Positions 19,440 through 28,292 of a stretch of DNA of 64,000 nucleotides are shown one piece after another. The notes under the pieces are model-generated. The model searched no databases. It was given only the letters and a program-made list of their open reading frames with translations, and was not told the origin of the DNA. This DNA comes from Alishewanella tabrizica (GTDB taxonomy: Bacteria; Pseudomonadota; Gammaproteobacteria; Enterobacterales; Alteromonadaceae): positions 46,150 through 110,149 of the forward strand of contig NZ_BMYR01000001.1 in NCBI RefSeq assembly GCF_014652375.1, given 5' to 3'. The first letter of the stretch is position 1, and every line of letters begins with the position of its first letter. Made by a program: the position numbers and the translations under genes.

Positions 19440-20173
19440 TTTTGGCTAACCCGCTGTTTTACCCAAGGACGATGTTGTTCGTTTTCTAAAATGGCTGTGC
19501 GCAAGCGATAACAGGCTAAGGCGGCAAGCAGCAATTTAAACGCCAGTAAGCTAATAAGTAATGGCCAAAGCATGCTGGGATCAATAGAGGGTTTCGCAAA
19601 CTTAGTGATGGTGGCGCCTTGGTGCAAGGTGTTCCACCACTCTACTGAGAAGTGAATAATTGGTAAATTGATCACCCCAACAACCGCAAGCAAGCTGGCC
19701 ACTTTGGCGCCGGTTTGTCGATCAGAAAATGCGCCATGTAACGCCATTACGCCAAAATATAAGAATAATAAAATAAGTTGTGAGGTAAGGCGTGCATCCC
19801 ATACCCACCATGTTCCCCACATTGGCTTACCCCATGCCATGCCGGTTAACAAGGCAATCGCGGTATACACCGCGCCAATTGGCGCAATAGCTAAAACGGC
19901 CCATTGCGCGGTTTTAATTTGCCAGACAAGTGCGGTAAATGCGGCAATGGCCATCGCCAAATAAGCGCCCATCGACATAATAGCCGAGGGTACATGAATA
20001 TGAATAATGCGATAGCTGTCGCCTTGTTGGTAATCGGTTGGTGTAAAGCCTAATCCCCAAATATTCCCCAACAATAACGTAAAGATTGCCGATCCCATTA
20101 ACCAAGGCAATAATTTGCCACAAAAGTGATACAGCGTTTCTGGTTTTGCTAAAGGATCTAACCACTTAAACAT
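19436..20173 (-). CDS. ccmC: Haem exporter CcmC
   Basis: CcmC is a six-helix inner-membrane protein that loads haem onto CcmE. The 245-residue sequence contains the WWD signature WGTWWVWDARLTSQLILLF near residues 120-138 and conserved periplasmic His residues. It begins 1 bp after the ccmB stop codon and overlaps ccmD by 4 bp. Confidence 0.97.
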   Translation of the reverse strand: MFKWLDPLAKPETLYHFCGKLLPWLMGSAIFTLLLGNIWGLGFTPTDYQQGDSYRIIHIHVPSAIMSMGAYLAMAIAAFTALVWQIKTAQWAVLAIAPIGAVYTAIALLTGMAWGKPMWGTWWVWDARLTSQLILLFLYFGVMALHGAFSDRQTGAKVASLLAVVGVINLPIIHFSVEWWNTLHQGATITKFAKPSIDPSMLWPLLISLLAFKLLLAALACYRLRTAILENEQHRPWVKQRVSQK

Positions 20174-20174
20174 A

Positions 20175-20840
20175 TCAGCTCACATTTATCTTTAAGGCAC
20201 TGCACACCGCCATAGGTACCAGTGCAAGTGAAAACAACATAATAGCGACTAACACCGCCAATTGACCGGTATATGCCAATCCCATGCTGGCGGCTTCAAT
20301 CGCTGCACTGGCAAAAATTAGCAGGGGGATATACAGCGGTAATATGAGTAATGCTAGCAGTATGCCGCCTTTATCGGCAGATACCGTAATAGCCGCCCCT
20401 AACACGCTTAACAAACTTAACACCGGTGTACCTAATGCCAAGGTAAACGCCATGGCATACAGTGCGGGTTGCTGCATATTAAACAATAACGCGACAACCG
20501 GCGACAACAATAGCAATGGCAAGCCTGTGCTAAGCCAATTACTGAAAATCTTTGCCAGCACGAAGGGCAACAAGGCATGCTTAGCTGCCACGAGTTGCTC
20601 GACAACCCCATTTCGAAAGTCATCTTTAAACAAGCGTTCAGCCGCCAATAGCACACTGAGCAAGGCCGCAATCCAAACGATTCCTGGTGCCATTATACGT
20701 AACATATTGGGCTCTGGCCCAACCCCTAATGGGAAAAGCGTCAGCACGATAATGAAAAACAGCACTGGATTCAGCCAATCTGATTTTTGTCTGGCTAAGA
20801 GCCGCAATTCTCGTTGTAAAAATACGCCAAATTTTACCAT
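20175..20840 (-). CDS. ccmB: Haem exporter ABC permease CcmB
   Basis: CcmB is the membrane subunit of the CcmAB ABC complex, needed for release of holo-CcmE. The 221-residue protein has six predicted helices and starts FGVFLQRELRLLARQKSDWLNP, typical of CcmB. It overlaps ccmA by 7 bp. Confidence 0.95.
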   Translation of the reverse strand: MVKFGVFLQRELRLLARQKSDWLNPVLFFIIVLTLFPLGVGPEPNMLRIMAPGIVWIAALLSVLLAAERLFKDDFRNGVVEQLVAAKHALLPFVLAKIFSNWLSTGLPLLLLSPVVALLFNMQQPALYAMAFTLALGTPVLSLLSVLGAAITVSADKGGILLALLILPLYIPLLIFASAAIEAASMGLAYTGQLAVLVAIMLFSLALVPMAVCSALKINVS

Positions 20841-21532
20841 CGGTAGTGGATCTCCAAGGCAAAAAGCGCCGGATGCTGCAGCGTAAGCGCTTGGTGCGTA
20901 GTAAGAATAATAGCGCCGCCGCGGTTTAGATGCTGAATAAAATGCTGTTGTAATTGTGCGATGGCACTTTGATCAAGCGCCGTGAAAGGTTCGTCTAAAA
21001 TCCAGATCTGCGCGGTTGTCGTCCATAATCGGGCTAACGATACCCGCCGTTGCTGCCCTGCCGAGAGCATTTTACATGGAATATCTTCCAGCCCCGCTAA
21101 GCCTAAATTGGCGAGTAATGCGAAATCATCTGTGGGCAGTAAATCGGCAGCAGCGCGCCAAAATTGTAAGTTTTCTAACGCGGTTAATTGCTCATGAATA
21201 CCGCTCTGATGGCCGATAAAACATAAGTTAGCAGCATAATCGGTATTAAAATGATTCAGTGGTTGTTGCAAATAATGCAACTCGCCTTCATCTGGCCGCG
21301 CTAACCCGGCTAAAATGCGTAATAATGAGCTTTTACCCGCGCCATTTTTGCCTTTAATTTGCAAAAGTTCGCCCGGTTTAAGCTGTAACGATAGCTGTTC
21401 AAACAAGATCCGATCTTGCTTCACGCAACTTAATGCTGTGGCGCTTAGCAATATTGGTTCAGTAACAGCAAAGGTGGGTTGTGCTATATTCACAGGCCTC
21501 TGACTATCGACGACGGACAAAATTGCGCGCAT
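20834..21532 (-). CDS. ccmA: Haem exporter ABC ATPase CcmA
   Basis: CcmA is the ATP-binding subunit of the CcmAB complex. It has Walker A GKNGAGKSS at residues 61-69, the signature LSAGQQRRVSLARL and Walker B IWILDEPFTALD. The frame from the ATG at 21532 gives 232 residues, about 15-20 more than usual; a GTG at 21493 preceded by AGAGG would give a more typical 219. It is the first gene of the ccm operon and is divergent from the fliK-like gene. Confidence 0.94.
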   Translation of the reverse strand: MRAILSVVDSQRPVNIAQPTFAVTEPILLSATALSCVKQDRILFEQLSLQLKPGELLQIKGKNGAGKSSLLRILAGLARPDEGELHYLQQPLNHFNTDYAANLCFIGHQSGIHEQLTALENLQFWRAAADLLPTDDFALLANLGLAGLEDIPCKMLSAGQQRRVSLARLWTTTAQIWILDEPFTALDQSAIAQLQQHFIQHLNRGGAIILTTHQALTLQHPALFALEIHYRW

Positions 21533-21644
21533 ATTAGCATAATGCTGGGGGAATACGAATCAGAACCGCTTGGTTGCCGTGATCCAGATCAGCTGTTTGG
21601 GCAAATTGTCGACAAGGCAACTTTACAGAGGCGTTACCCTTTTT

Positions 21645-24314
21645 ATGGATCCCTTTTCACTGCGCCAAGTTAGCACTAACGTAACGCAACCTGACAATTC
21701 AAATAAGCCGGCGCTGTTGCAAACGGCTTATGTGTATCCGGCTAGGCTGGTGACGTCGTCAAACACCTCGCCTACTTTGGTGTTGCAAAGCCCACAGGGG
21801 CCGTTACGCCTGCCGCTGCACACCTTACCCGCGGGGCTGCCGGCAAACGTACCACTACAGCTGAGTTTTAGCGCCACGGCCAGTTCGCCTAATGTTATGC
21901 CTGCCACACCAGCGCCAACGCAATTGTCGGTTAATGTTATGCAATGGCATGGCTCGGCGCAGGCCGTGCCCTTAACGGCTGCACAAACGCAATATTTAAA
22001 AACACCTGCGAATATTCAACAATTTGCACAGCACATTGCCCAAGGAGAAGCCATTCGGCACTTAGCTGGGGAGCCAATAAAATTGCCAGCGCAGCTGTTT
22101 CAGGGAAATGCCGCCCCGTTAAACCAAACTGCAGCATTGCCAGCAACGGTGCAATTAACCTTAGCCTTACTCCCTACGGCAACAGCACAAGCAGGAAATG
22201 TGTTAGCTGCCACGCAATTTGGTGCCACGCAGTTGGCTAGCGCAGCACAGTTACTGATAAACACCTTACAGACTTCTGAGGTATTTCAAACGTTAAGTCG
22301 TACACAACAGCAACAGCTATTACAGCCTGCGCAACAGATTGCTGTACTACAACAAATACTGTCTAAAGCGCCCATAATTCAGTTGGCAGCCGATGCGCTG
22401 AGCTTTAGTCCAGCCCAGCGTCAGGCGTTAAGTGCGATGTTACTGCCGCTGGTCAATCACTATGCAATGCAAACGATCGCGAACACACATGCGGGCGCTG
22501 CCCCATCGCAAAATACGCCAGCGTTAGCCACGATGACCGCGTTATTGCTAATGCAGCCCTTGCGCGCCTTACCCACAATACAGTTATCACACCACGACAT
22601 TGCCAGACCTTGGTTATTGCAAGGGGCATCGCTACTAAACATAGATACCCAAGCAGGCGATACGCCGGGGGGGCGTACACAAGGCGAAAATCCGGCAGCA
22701 CAGGCGGATAATGCAAAGTCGGTTAATGTGTTAAGTCGATTTTTTAAGGACACCTTAAGCCAGCTTAGTCAGCTAAAAGAGGATATGATGAAAGGCGTTA
22801 ATCTTGAAAAAGTGTTTCAGGCAACGGGAGCAAGCCTTGATCGCACCTCACCGTCTTTGCAAGCGGGGTTGGCCTATTTTGGTAAACTAGAACGCCTTAC
22901 CGATGCCTCACTTACCAATGGCAATCCACAGCAGCGACTAACGCAAGCTGCCGCACAATTTGTATTACACACAGCACAAGGCGTGCTCAAATTACCTTTG
23001 TTACACCTCCCCGCGCTACCGGTGGGCGTGCCCTTACAACTGCGTTTTGACGAAACCGCAGGTGGAGGGGTTGAGATCAACATTAAGATCCTAGCCACCT
23101 TACCGCAAACGGTAAATTTAACCGCCGCGCAAGCACAACTGTTACAGGATCCAAAGTACTTGGCGCTGTTACAACAACGGCTAGCCAAGGGTGAACCCAT
23201 TAATCAACTTGCTGGCGAGCCTTTAAAAATAACGCCACAACAAGGTGCTCTGCAACTTAGTTTACATCAAGCTCTTACGCCACCTGGTAAGGGGCTTGCA
23301 GGTAGCACAACGCAGGTTTCAGCGAGTAACTTATCAACCGCTAGCAGCGCAGGAAACACCAGTGGGCAATGGCAATTACAGATCCAAGCCATAGCAGGTG
23401 AACAAAAACTGCAATTAGCCAGTAGTGATTTTATTAAACCCTTGTTATTACTTGCGGCAACGCCAACGGCTACCACGGCTCAGGCATCAGCTGTTAGCAG
23501 CGACATTCGCTCTGATGCTTGGCGTCAATTATACCCGTTATTGGAAAGTACCCCCGCCAGTTTACGTCAATTACCCGAGATGCCAGTTGCGGTTCAGCAG
23601 TTTCTAAGTCAGCTGCGTCAAGCACAGCCCGATGGGGCTAAGGTATTATCTAGCGCCCAGATCATTGAACAATTGCAAGCCACATTGCAGTTTCAACCCT
23701 TACAAACGCAGCCTAATATGGCAACGTCTGCGGGTACGCTTGCGGTCGCAATTCAGCTGTTACTTGGGCATCTGCTCAGGCAGCCTGTCGCAACCAGTAA
23801 AGAACCGGCAGCGCAACGTTTGGCGCAAAGTATTGGGCAGCTTGACGCGCAGCAAAGTAGTCAGTTACTGCGCGCCTTGGGTAGCCATAGTAGTGCCCTG
23901 CAATTAGCGCAACTGCAAACGGCCGACACAGCAACGATAGGCCAGCAATGGTTGATCCCGCTGGCATTGCAGCAACAGCAAGAAAGCCGCTTAAGCCAAA
24001 TCGTGATTGAACAACGGGAACATGAACACGCAGACAACGCCGCAAAACAGAAATACTGGCAACTGACTATGAAGTTTGATCTTGGCAGCTATGGGCAATT
24101 GATGGCAGTGGCTAAATTGCGCGATACTGAGTTGCAATTACAATTTTACACTGACGATGCGTTAGCGTTGCGCCAGGCCGAAAAATTTTTACCCTTGTTA
24201 AGCGATCGCTGTACCGCCCAGGGATTAACCGTAAGTAAGGCGCAATGTCAATTAGGTAAGATCCCAGATACGCTTGGGCAGCGCCGAACCAGTTTAATCT
24301 CTACCAAAGCTTGA
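21645..24314 (+). CDS. FliK-like flagellar hook-length control protein with duplicated N-terminal module
   Basis: The last 110 residues or so of this 889-residue protein match the C-terminal Flg_hook domain of FliK (KYWQLTMKFDLGSYGQL and ALRQAEKFLPLLSDR), the domain that interacts with FlhB to end hook growth. The rest is Gln/Ala/Thr-rich. A module of about 105 residues occurs twice, near residues 45-150 and 439-540, sharing GxLxLPLxxLPA-type wording, LTAAQ-Q-L and GE-I--LAGEP. I chose the ATG at 21645; a longer frame begins at 21570. No other flagellar genes lie nearby, so the role as the housekeeping FliK is uncertain. Confidence 0.75.
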   Translation: MDPFSLRQVSTNVTQPDNSNKPALLQTAYVYPARLVTSSNTSPTLVLQSPQGPLRLPLHTLPAGLPANVPLQLSFSATASSPNVMPATPAPTQLSVNVMQWHGSAQAVPLTAAQTQYLKTPANIQQFAQHIAQGEAIRHLAGEPIKLPAQLFQGNAAPLNQTAALPATVQLTLALLPTATAQAGNVLAATQFGATQLASAAQLLINTLQTSEVFQTLSRTQQQQLLQPAQQIAVLQQILSKAPIIQLAADALSFSPAQRQALSAMLLPLVNHYAMQTIANTHAGAAPSQNTPALATMTALLLMQPLRALPTIQLSHHDIARPWLLQGASLLNIDTQAGDTPGGRTQGENPAAQADNAKSVNVLSRFFKDTLSQLSQLKEDMMKGVNLEKVFQATGASLDRTSPSLQAGLAYFGKLERLTDASLTNGNPQQRLTQAAAQFVLHTAQGVLKLPLLHLPALPVGVPLQLRFDETAGGGVEINIKILATLPQTVNLTAAQAQLLQDPKYLALLQQRLAKGEPINQLAGEPLKITPQQGALQLSLHQALTPPGKGLAGSTTQVSASNLSTASSAGNTSGQWQLQIQAIAGEQKLQLASSDFIKPLLLLAATPTATTAQASAVSSDIRSDAWRQLYPLLESTPASLRQLPEMPVAVQQFLSQLRQAQPDGAKVLSSAQIIEQLQATLQFQPLQTQPNMATSAGTLAVAIQLLLGHLLRQPVATSKEPAAQRLAQSIGQLDAQQSSQLLRALGSHSSALQLAQLQTADTATIGQQWLIPLALQQQQESRLSQIVIEQREHEHADNAAKQKYWQLTMKFDLGSYGQLMAVAKLRDTELQLQFYTDDALALRQAEKFLPLLSDRCTAQGLTVSKAQCQLGKIPDTLGQRRTSLISTKA

Positions 24315-24325
24315 GCCATCGGACC

Positions 24326-24453
24326 TTATCCACACAACTGCGGTTCCGCCTCTGGTACCGTTTCCAGCAACATCTCCGGTACTAACCTTTAACTTATCCA
24401 CACGACGCCAGTACGGTACCAGAGTCGTGTGAATAACAGAGCCGTGTGGATAA
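24326..24453. repeat. DnaA-box repeat cluster in inverted arrangement
   Basis: The gap between the convergent fliK-like and symporter genes holds TTATCCACA at 24326 and 24394 on the plus strand, and its complement at 24445, with TTATTCACA (complement) at 24428. GGTACC occurs at 24354 and 24415. The parts at 24394-24436 form an imperfect palindrome around GTACGGTACC, so the region could also fold into a hairpin between the two genes. Confidence 0.85.
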
Positions 24454-24456
24454 TAG

Positions 24457-25869
24457 TTAAAACAGTAGGTTTTTGCCGAAGTAGATGGTTGAAACGGTAT
24501 TGATAAAAATGATCGCTAAAATGCCAGGAATAAAGGTGCCGAGCGACAAGTTAACGTATTTTTGTAACAGCGAACCGGAAAACGTAGAATTGCCATCACA
24601 GATCTCGGCATCTAAGTTATGTTTCTTCCAACGATAAATCACAAATAAGCAAAGCAAAAAGCCGTTCAGCGGTAGAATCGTTTCATAAAACATATCGTAA
24701 ATTACATCAAAGAAGGATTTATCTACCCCACCGTAATGTAGCAATTGGCTTAAAAAGTCGATACGCCCAAACGATAACGCACACACAATAGCCAACACAA
24801 CCATCACGCTGCCTAGAATGAACAGCGCTTTGCGCCGGCTAACGCCTTTACCATCCATAACACTGGCCACCGGCACTTCGATAATCGAAACCAGCGAAGT
24901 CATCGCGGCAAAAAACACCAGTAAGAAGAAGAAGGCGGCAATAAAGGAGGCGCCGAAATAGCCGATATCGGCTTGTAAGGCTAAGAAGATTTTTGGTAAA
25001 AACATAAAAATCATGCCAATGCTTGAGGTAGACAACTCTGACATCTCAATATCGGGATTGAACGAAAACACAGCCGGTAAAATTAATAAACCAGAACAAC
25101 AGGCTACCAGCAATGACAAACCCGCCACGGTTTTACCCGCTGAGACAATATTGTCGTGTTTTTGAATATAAGAACCGTAGGTAATTAAAATACCCATTGC
25201 TAGTGACAAGGAGAAAAATGCTTGCGCTAAAGCGCCATTTAATACTTCGCCGGTCAGTTTTGTAAAATCAGGAATGAGGAAAAACTTCACGCCCAGCATA
25301 GCATTTTCTAGCGTAAGCACATAAATCACTAACGCAATCAGCATGATAAATAAGGTGGGCATTAAGATCGTGGTGGCTTTTTCAATACCTTTTTTTACAC
25401 CGCCTTGCAGAATTAAAAAGGTTAGGCCAACAACCAGCGCCATATATACAAATAACTCATTGCTGTTGATAAATGTACCAAAGCCTTCAGGATCGGCTAA
25501 TTGATCAAGTTGTCCCAGAATCGCCTTACCCAAATAACCGGCAATCCACACGGTGATCACTAAATAAAACACCCCTATCATAAAAGGCGTCAGTACCGAC
25601 AACCAGCCCACTGTGCGCCAAGCACGGTTTTGGCCAATTTCAGTATACGCGCCTAAAGGATTTTGTCGGGTGTGGCGTCCTAAACTCATTTCAGCCAGCA
25701 TCACTGGCAAACAAATAAAGAACACAAAAATAGCGTACATAATAAGAAAGGCGGCGCCGCCATTTTTACTGGCCATTACCGGAAAGGCGACCAAGTTACC
25801 AATACCAACCGCTGAACCTGCCGCAGCAAGGATAAACCCTAAGCTGGAGCTAAATTGTTCACGTTTCAT
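24457..25869 (-). CDS. Sodium-dependent transporter of the NSS (neurotransmitter:sodium symporter) family
   Basis: This 470-residue inner-membrane protein has about 11-12 helices and the NSS family opening SSSLGFILAAAGSAVGIGNLVAFPVMAS, which in LeuT-type transporters forms TM1 and binds sodium and the amino-acid substrate. The next conserved block is LPVMLAEMSLGRHTRQNP. I chose the ATG at 25869, since the usual family start is KREQFSSSLGF; the frame extends to 25950 without a better site. The substrate, probably an amino acid, cannot be told from sequence. Confidence 0.9.
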   Translation of the reverse strand: MKREQFSSSLGFILAAAGSAVGIGNLVAFPVMASKNGGAAFLIMYAIFVFFICLPVMLAEMSLGRHTRQNPLGAYTEIGQNRAWRTVGWLSVLTPFMIGVFYLVITVWIAGYLGKAILGQLDQLADPEGFGTFINSNELFVYMALVVGLTFLILQGGVKKGIEKATTILMPTLFIMLIALVIYVLTLENAMLGVKFFLIPDFTKLTGEVLNGALAQAFFSLSLAMGILITYGSYIQKHDNIVSAGKTVAGLSLLVACCSGLLILPAVFSFNPDIEMSELSTSSIGMIFMFLPKIFLALQADIGYFGASFIAAFFFLLVFFAAMTSLVSIIEVPVASVMDGKGVSRRKALFILGSVMVVLAIVCALSFGRIDFLSQLLHYGGVDKSFFDVIYDMFYETILPLNGFLLCLFVIYRWKKHNLDAEICDGNSTFSGSLLQKYVNLSLGTFIPGILAIIFINTVSTIYFGKNLLF

Positions 25870-26201
25870 AAGTGCGTGACTCCTGGATAGCATTGCCCTG
25901 AAATACTGACAAGGCTTAGTGGCTAAACCTGAGTAGGGTATTTTGGGCAATTGTTTTAGTTATAATTTATTGTTGTCAGCTGCATGCTAACAGTCTGTGC
26001 CGAGAAATCCTAGCCCGACCTCCGCCCTCGCGCGGTCTTTTGTTAAAAACGCTTGTATCGATAAACACGCGCTACTTTACGTTTCAACGTTCTAAGGTGT
26101 TATCAGGAGGCCTTACTCACTGGGCTTTCACGCCAGTGTCATTGGATTTGTAAGACAAATCTGCTAATGTTCAGCTATCTTTTACGAGGGTGAGTTTTAA
26201 C
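25870..26201. other. 332 bp divergent intergenic region with two small hairpins
   Basis: This stretch between the symporter gene and yciI has no convincing reading frame. It contains two perfect hairpins: CACTGG/CCAGTG at 26118-26138 and GATTTGT/ACAAATC at 26145-26161, just ahead of the yciI ribosome-binding site (GAGG at 26186-26189). They would lie in the yciI-galE leader if transcription starts upstream. No known riboswitch class was recognised. Confidence 0.4.
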
Positions 26202-26501
26202 ATGTTATATATGATTTATGCAGAAGATGCGGCCAACAGTCTGGAAAAACGGTTAGCAGCACGTCCAGCGCATTTGGCGCGGCTGGAACAATTAAAAAAC
26301 GAACAACGCTTAGTCATGGCTGGCCCGCTACCCGCCATTGATTCTGAGACGCCGGGCGATGCGGGTTTTACTGGCTCATTGGTTATTGCTGAATTTGCCT
26401 CGTTAGATGAAGCTCAAGCTTGGGCGGCGGCGGATCCGTATTGGCAGGCTGGCGTTTATGTTAATGCCACGGTTAAACCCTACAAAAAAGTCTTACCTTA
26501 A
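26202..26501 (+). CDS. yciI: YciI family protein
   Basis: This 99-residue protein is close to E. coli YciI in length and wording ([38 protein letters not shown]-like [20 protein letters not shown]). The family has a ferredoxin-like fold with a conserved His-Asp pair and an unknown physiological role. The ATG at 26202 matches the family start; a GTG at 26190 is in frame but overlaps the Shine-Dalgarno region. It is 24 bp ahead of galE. Confidence 0.92.
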   Translation: MLYMIYAEDAANSLEKRLAARPAHLARLEQLKNEQRLVMAGPLPAIDSETPGDAGFTGSLVIAEFASLDEAQAWAAADPYWQAGVYVNATVKPYKKVLP

Positions 26502-26525
26502 TTTCTTTTTCAAAGGATTGTTCAC

Positions 26526-27545
26526 ATGAGCGCTTATGTTTTATTAACCGGTGGTGCGGGCTATATTGGTAGCCACACTGCCCTGTGTTTACTGCGTGCT
26601 GGTTACCAGGTGATTAGCTTTGATAATTTTAGCAATAGCTCTGATGAAGCCTTAAAACGGGTAGAGCAATTAGCGGGCAAAAAGCTGATTAGCATCAATG
26701 GCGATATTCGCGATCAAGCTGCACTAACTGCAGTATTCAGTCAGTACAACATTAGCGCCGTTGTGCATTTTGCCGGTTTAAAAGCCGTAGGCGAGTCCAC
26801 GCAATTACCCTTACATTATTATGATAATAATGTTGCGGGCACCGTAACGTTGTGCCGAGTAATGCGCCATTTTAATGTGAAGAAACTGGTCTTTAGCTCT
26901 TCTGCAACGGTGTATGGTGATGCCAAAGTCGTACCAATAGCGGAAAGTTCGCCACGTTCGGCTACCAATCCTTATGGACAAAGTAAGCTGATGATTGAGC
27001 TTATTTTAGAAGATTTAGTTAAGGCAGAACCCGACTGGTCTATTGCCTTATTGCGTTATTTTAACCCGGTAGGCGCCGACAGTAGCGGCCAAATTGGTGA
27101 AGATCCTAATGGGATCCCCAATAATCTTATGCCTTTTATTTCGCAAGTGGCAGTAGGTAAGCGCGATAAGCTGAGTGTATTTGGTGATGATTACCCTACC
27201 CCTGATGGAACGGGCGTTCGCGATTACATCCATGTGGTTGATTTAGCCATGGGGCATTTAAAAGCCTTAGAATTTATTGAAAAACACCCCGGCATAGAAG
27301 CCATTAATTTAGGCACTGGCGTTGGGTATAGCGTATTAGATATGGTTAAAGCCTTTAGCGAGGTAAATCAGGTAGCCGTTCCGTATGTAATTTCACCACG
27401 CCGTCCGGGTGATATTGCCACCTGCTATGCCGAACCCAGTAAGGCCTTAACGTTATTAGGCTGGAAAACCGAAAAAACATTACAGGATATGGTGCAAGAT
27501 ACGTGGCGTTGGCAACGACAAAATCCCAATGGCTATAAACAGTAG
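26526..27545 (+). CDS. galE: UDP-glucose 4-epimerase GalE
   Basis: GalE interconverts UDP-glucose and UDP-galactose using bound NAD. The 339-residue protein has the Rossmann motif GGAGYIGSH at residues 9-17, SSSATVYG with the catalytic Ser/Thr, the YGQSK catalytic Tyr-Lys pair near residues 150-154 and RYFNPVGAD. An AAGGA ribosome-binding site precedes the ATG. It lies alone with yciI rather than in a gal operon. Confidence 0.96.
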   Translation: MSAYVLLTGGAGYIGSHTALCLLRAGYQVISFDNFSNSSDEALKRVEQLAGKKLISINGDIRDQAALTAVFSQYNISAVVHFAGLKAVGESTQLPLHYYDNNVAGTVTLCRVMRHFNVKKLVFSSSATVYGDAKVVPIAESSPRSATNPYGQSKLMIELILEDLVKAEPDWSIALLRYFNPVGADSSGQIGEDPNGIPNNLMPFISQVAVGKRDKLSVFGDDYPTPDGTGVRDYIHVVDLAMGHLKALEFIEKHPGIEAINLGTGVGYSVLDMVKAFSEVNQVAVPYVISPRRPGDIATCYAEPSKALTLLGWKTEKTLQDMVQDTWRWQRQNPNGYKQ

Positions 27546-27609
27546 CGCACGAAACACCATTTTTTTAGCATAATTGTTTCTATCCTAATTGTTGCATCGC
27601 ACAATCGTC

Positions 27610-27637
27610 GTTACGCACCCTTGTCTTGGTGCGTAAC
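27610..27637. terminator. hairpin between convergent galE and response-regulator genes
   Basis: A perfect 10 bp stem, GTTACGCACC and GGTGCGTAAC with an 8-base loop, lies between two genes that converge. There is no strong U-tract on either side, so it may act as a weak bidirectional terminator or RNA end-protecting hairpin. Confidence 0.5.
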
Positions 27638-27641
27638 CGCG

Positions 27642-28292
27642 TTATGACGTGATAAGCCCCAGTTCGAGTGCGAGTAATACTGCGCGGGTACGATCACGTA
27701 CCCCCAGTTTACTTAAAATAGTAGAGCATTGATTTTTTACTGTCCCTTCCGATTTATACAGTGCTGTTGCAATTTCCTTATTGCTGTACCCTGCGGCCAT
27801 TAAGTGTAAAATTTCTAATTCTTTGTCTGATAACGGCTCAAACGCGCTGGGTTTGCTAAACGTGGTTTTTGGATTTTTCTTTACTTGCGTGAGTAAACGC
27901 TCGGTAATTGTAGGTTGAAAAAAACTTTGCCCATTAGCTAAGGCAGCAATAGCCGATACTAAAGTATCCAATGATACGTCTTTTAGTAAGAAGCCTTTGG
28001 CACCGGCTTGGATGCTGTTTAACACTAAATCGTGTTCATCAAACGTCGTCAGAACTAATACGGGGATCTCAATATTAGCCTGTTGCAGTGCTTGCAGGGT
28101 TTGTACGCCGTCCATTATCGGCATCGACAGATCCAATAAAATGACATCTGGCTGCTGTGCTTGGCATAGTGCGATCACGTGTGTACCGTCGGCTGCTTCT
28201 GCAATCACCTCGATTTGCCCAGAAATAGCTAACAAACTGCGAATGCCATCGCGGATCAGTTTTTGATCATCAACTAACATAACCTTATACAT
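27642..28292 (-). CDS. NarL/FixJ-type (LuxR) response regulator
   Basis: This 216-residue protein has a receiver domain (MYKVMLVDDQ, phosphoacceptor Asp54 in VILLDLSMP, conserved Lys in LLKD) and a C-terminal LuxR helix-turn-helix (LSDKELEILHLMAAGYSNKEIATAL). I chose the ATG at 28292, which matches the receiver start; the open frame extends much further into the kinase gene. It overlaps the upstream kinase gene by 8 bp and is its likely partner. Confidence 0.93.
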   Translation of the reverse strand: MYKVMLVDDQKLIRDGIRSLLAISGQIEVIAEAADGTHVIALCQAQQPDVILLDLSMPIMDGVQTLQALQQANIEIPVLVLTTFDEHDLVLNSIQAGAKGFLLKDVSLDTLVSAIAALANGQSFFQPTITERLLTQVKKNPKTTFSKPSAFEPLSDKELEILHLMAAGYSNKEIATALYKSEGTVKNQCSTILSKLGVRDRTRAVLLALELGLITS

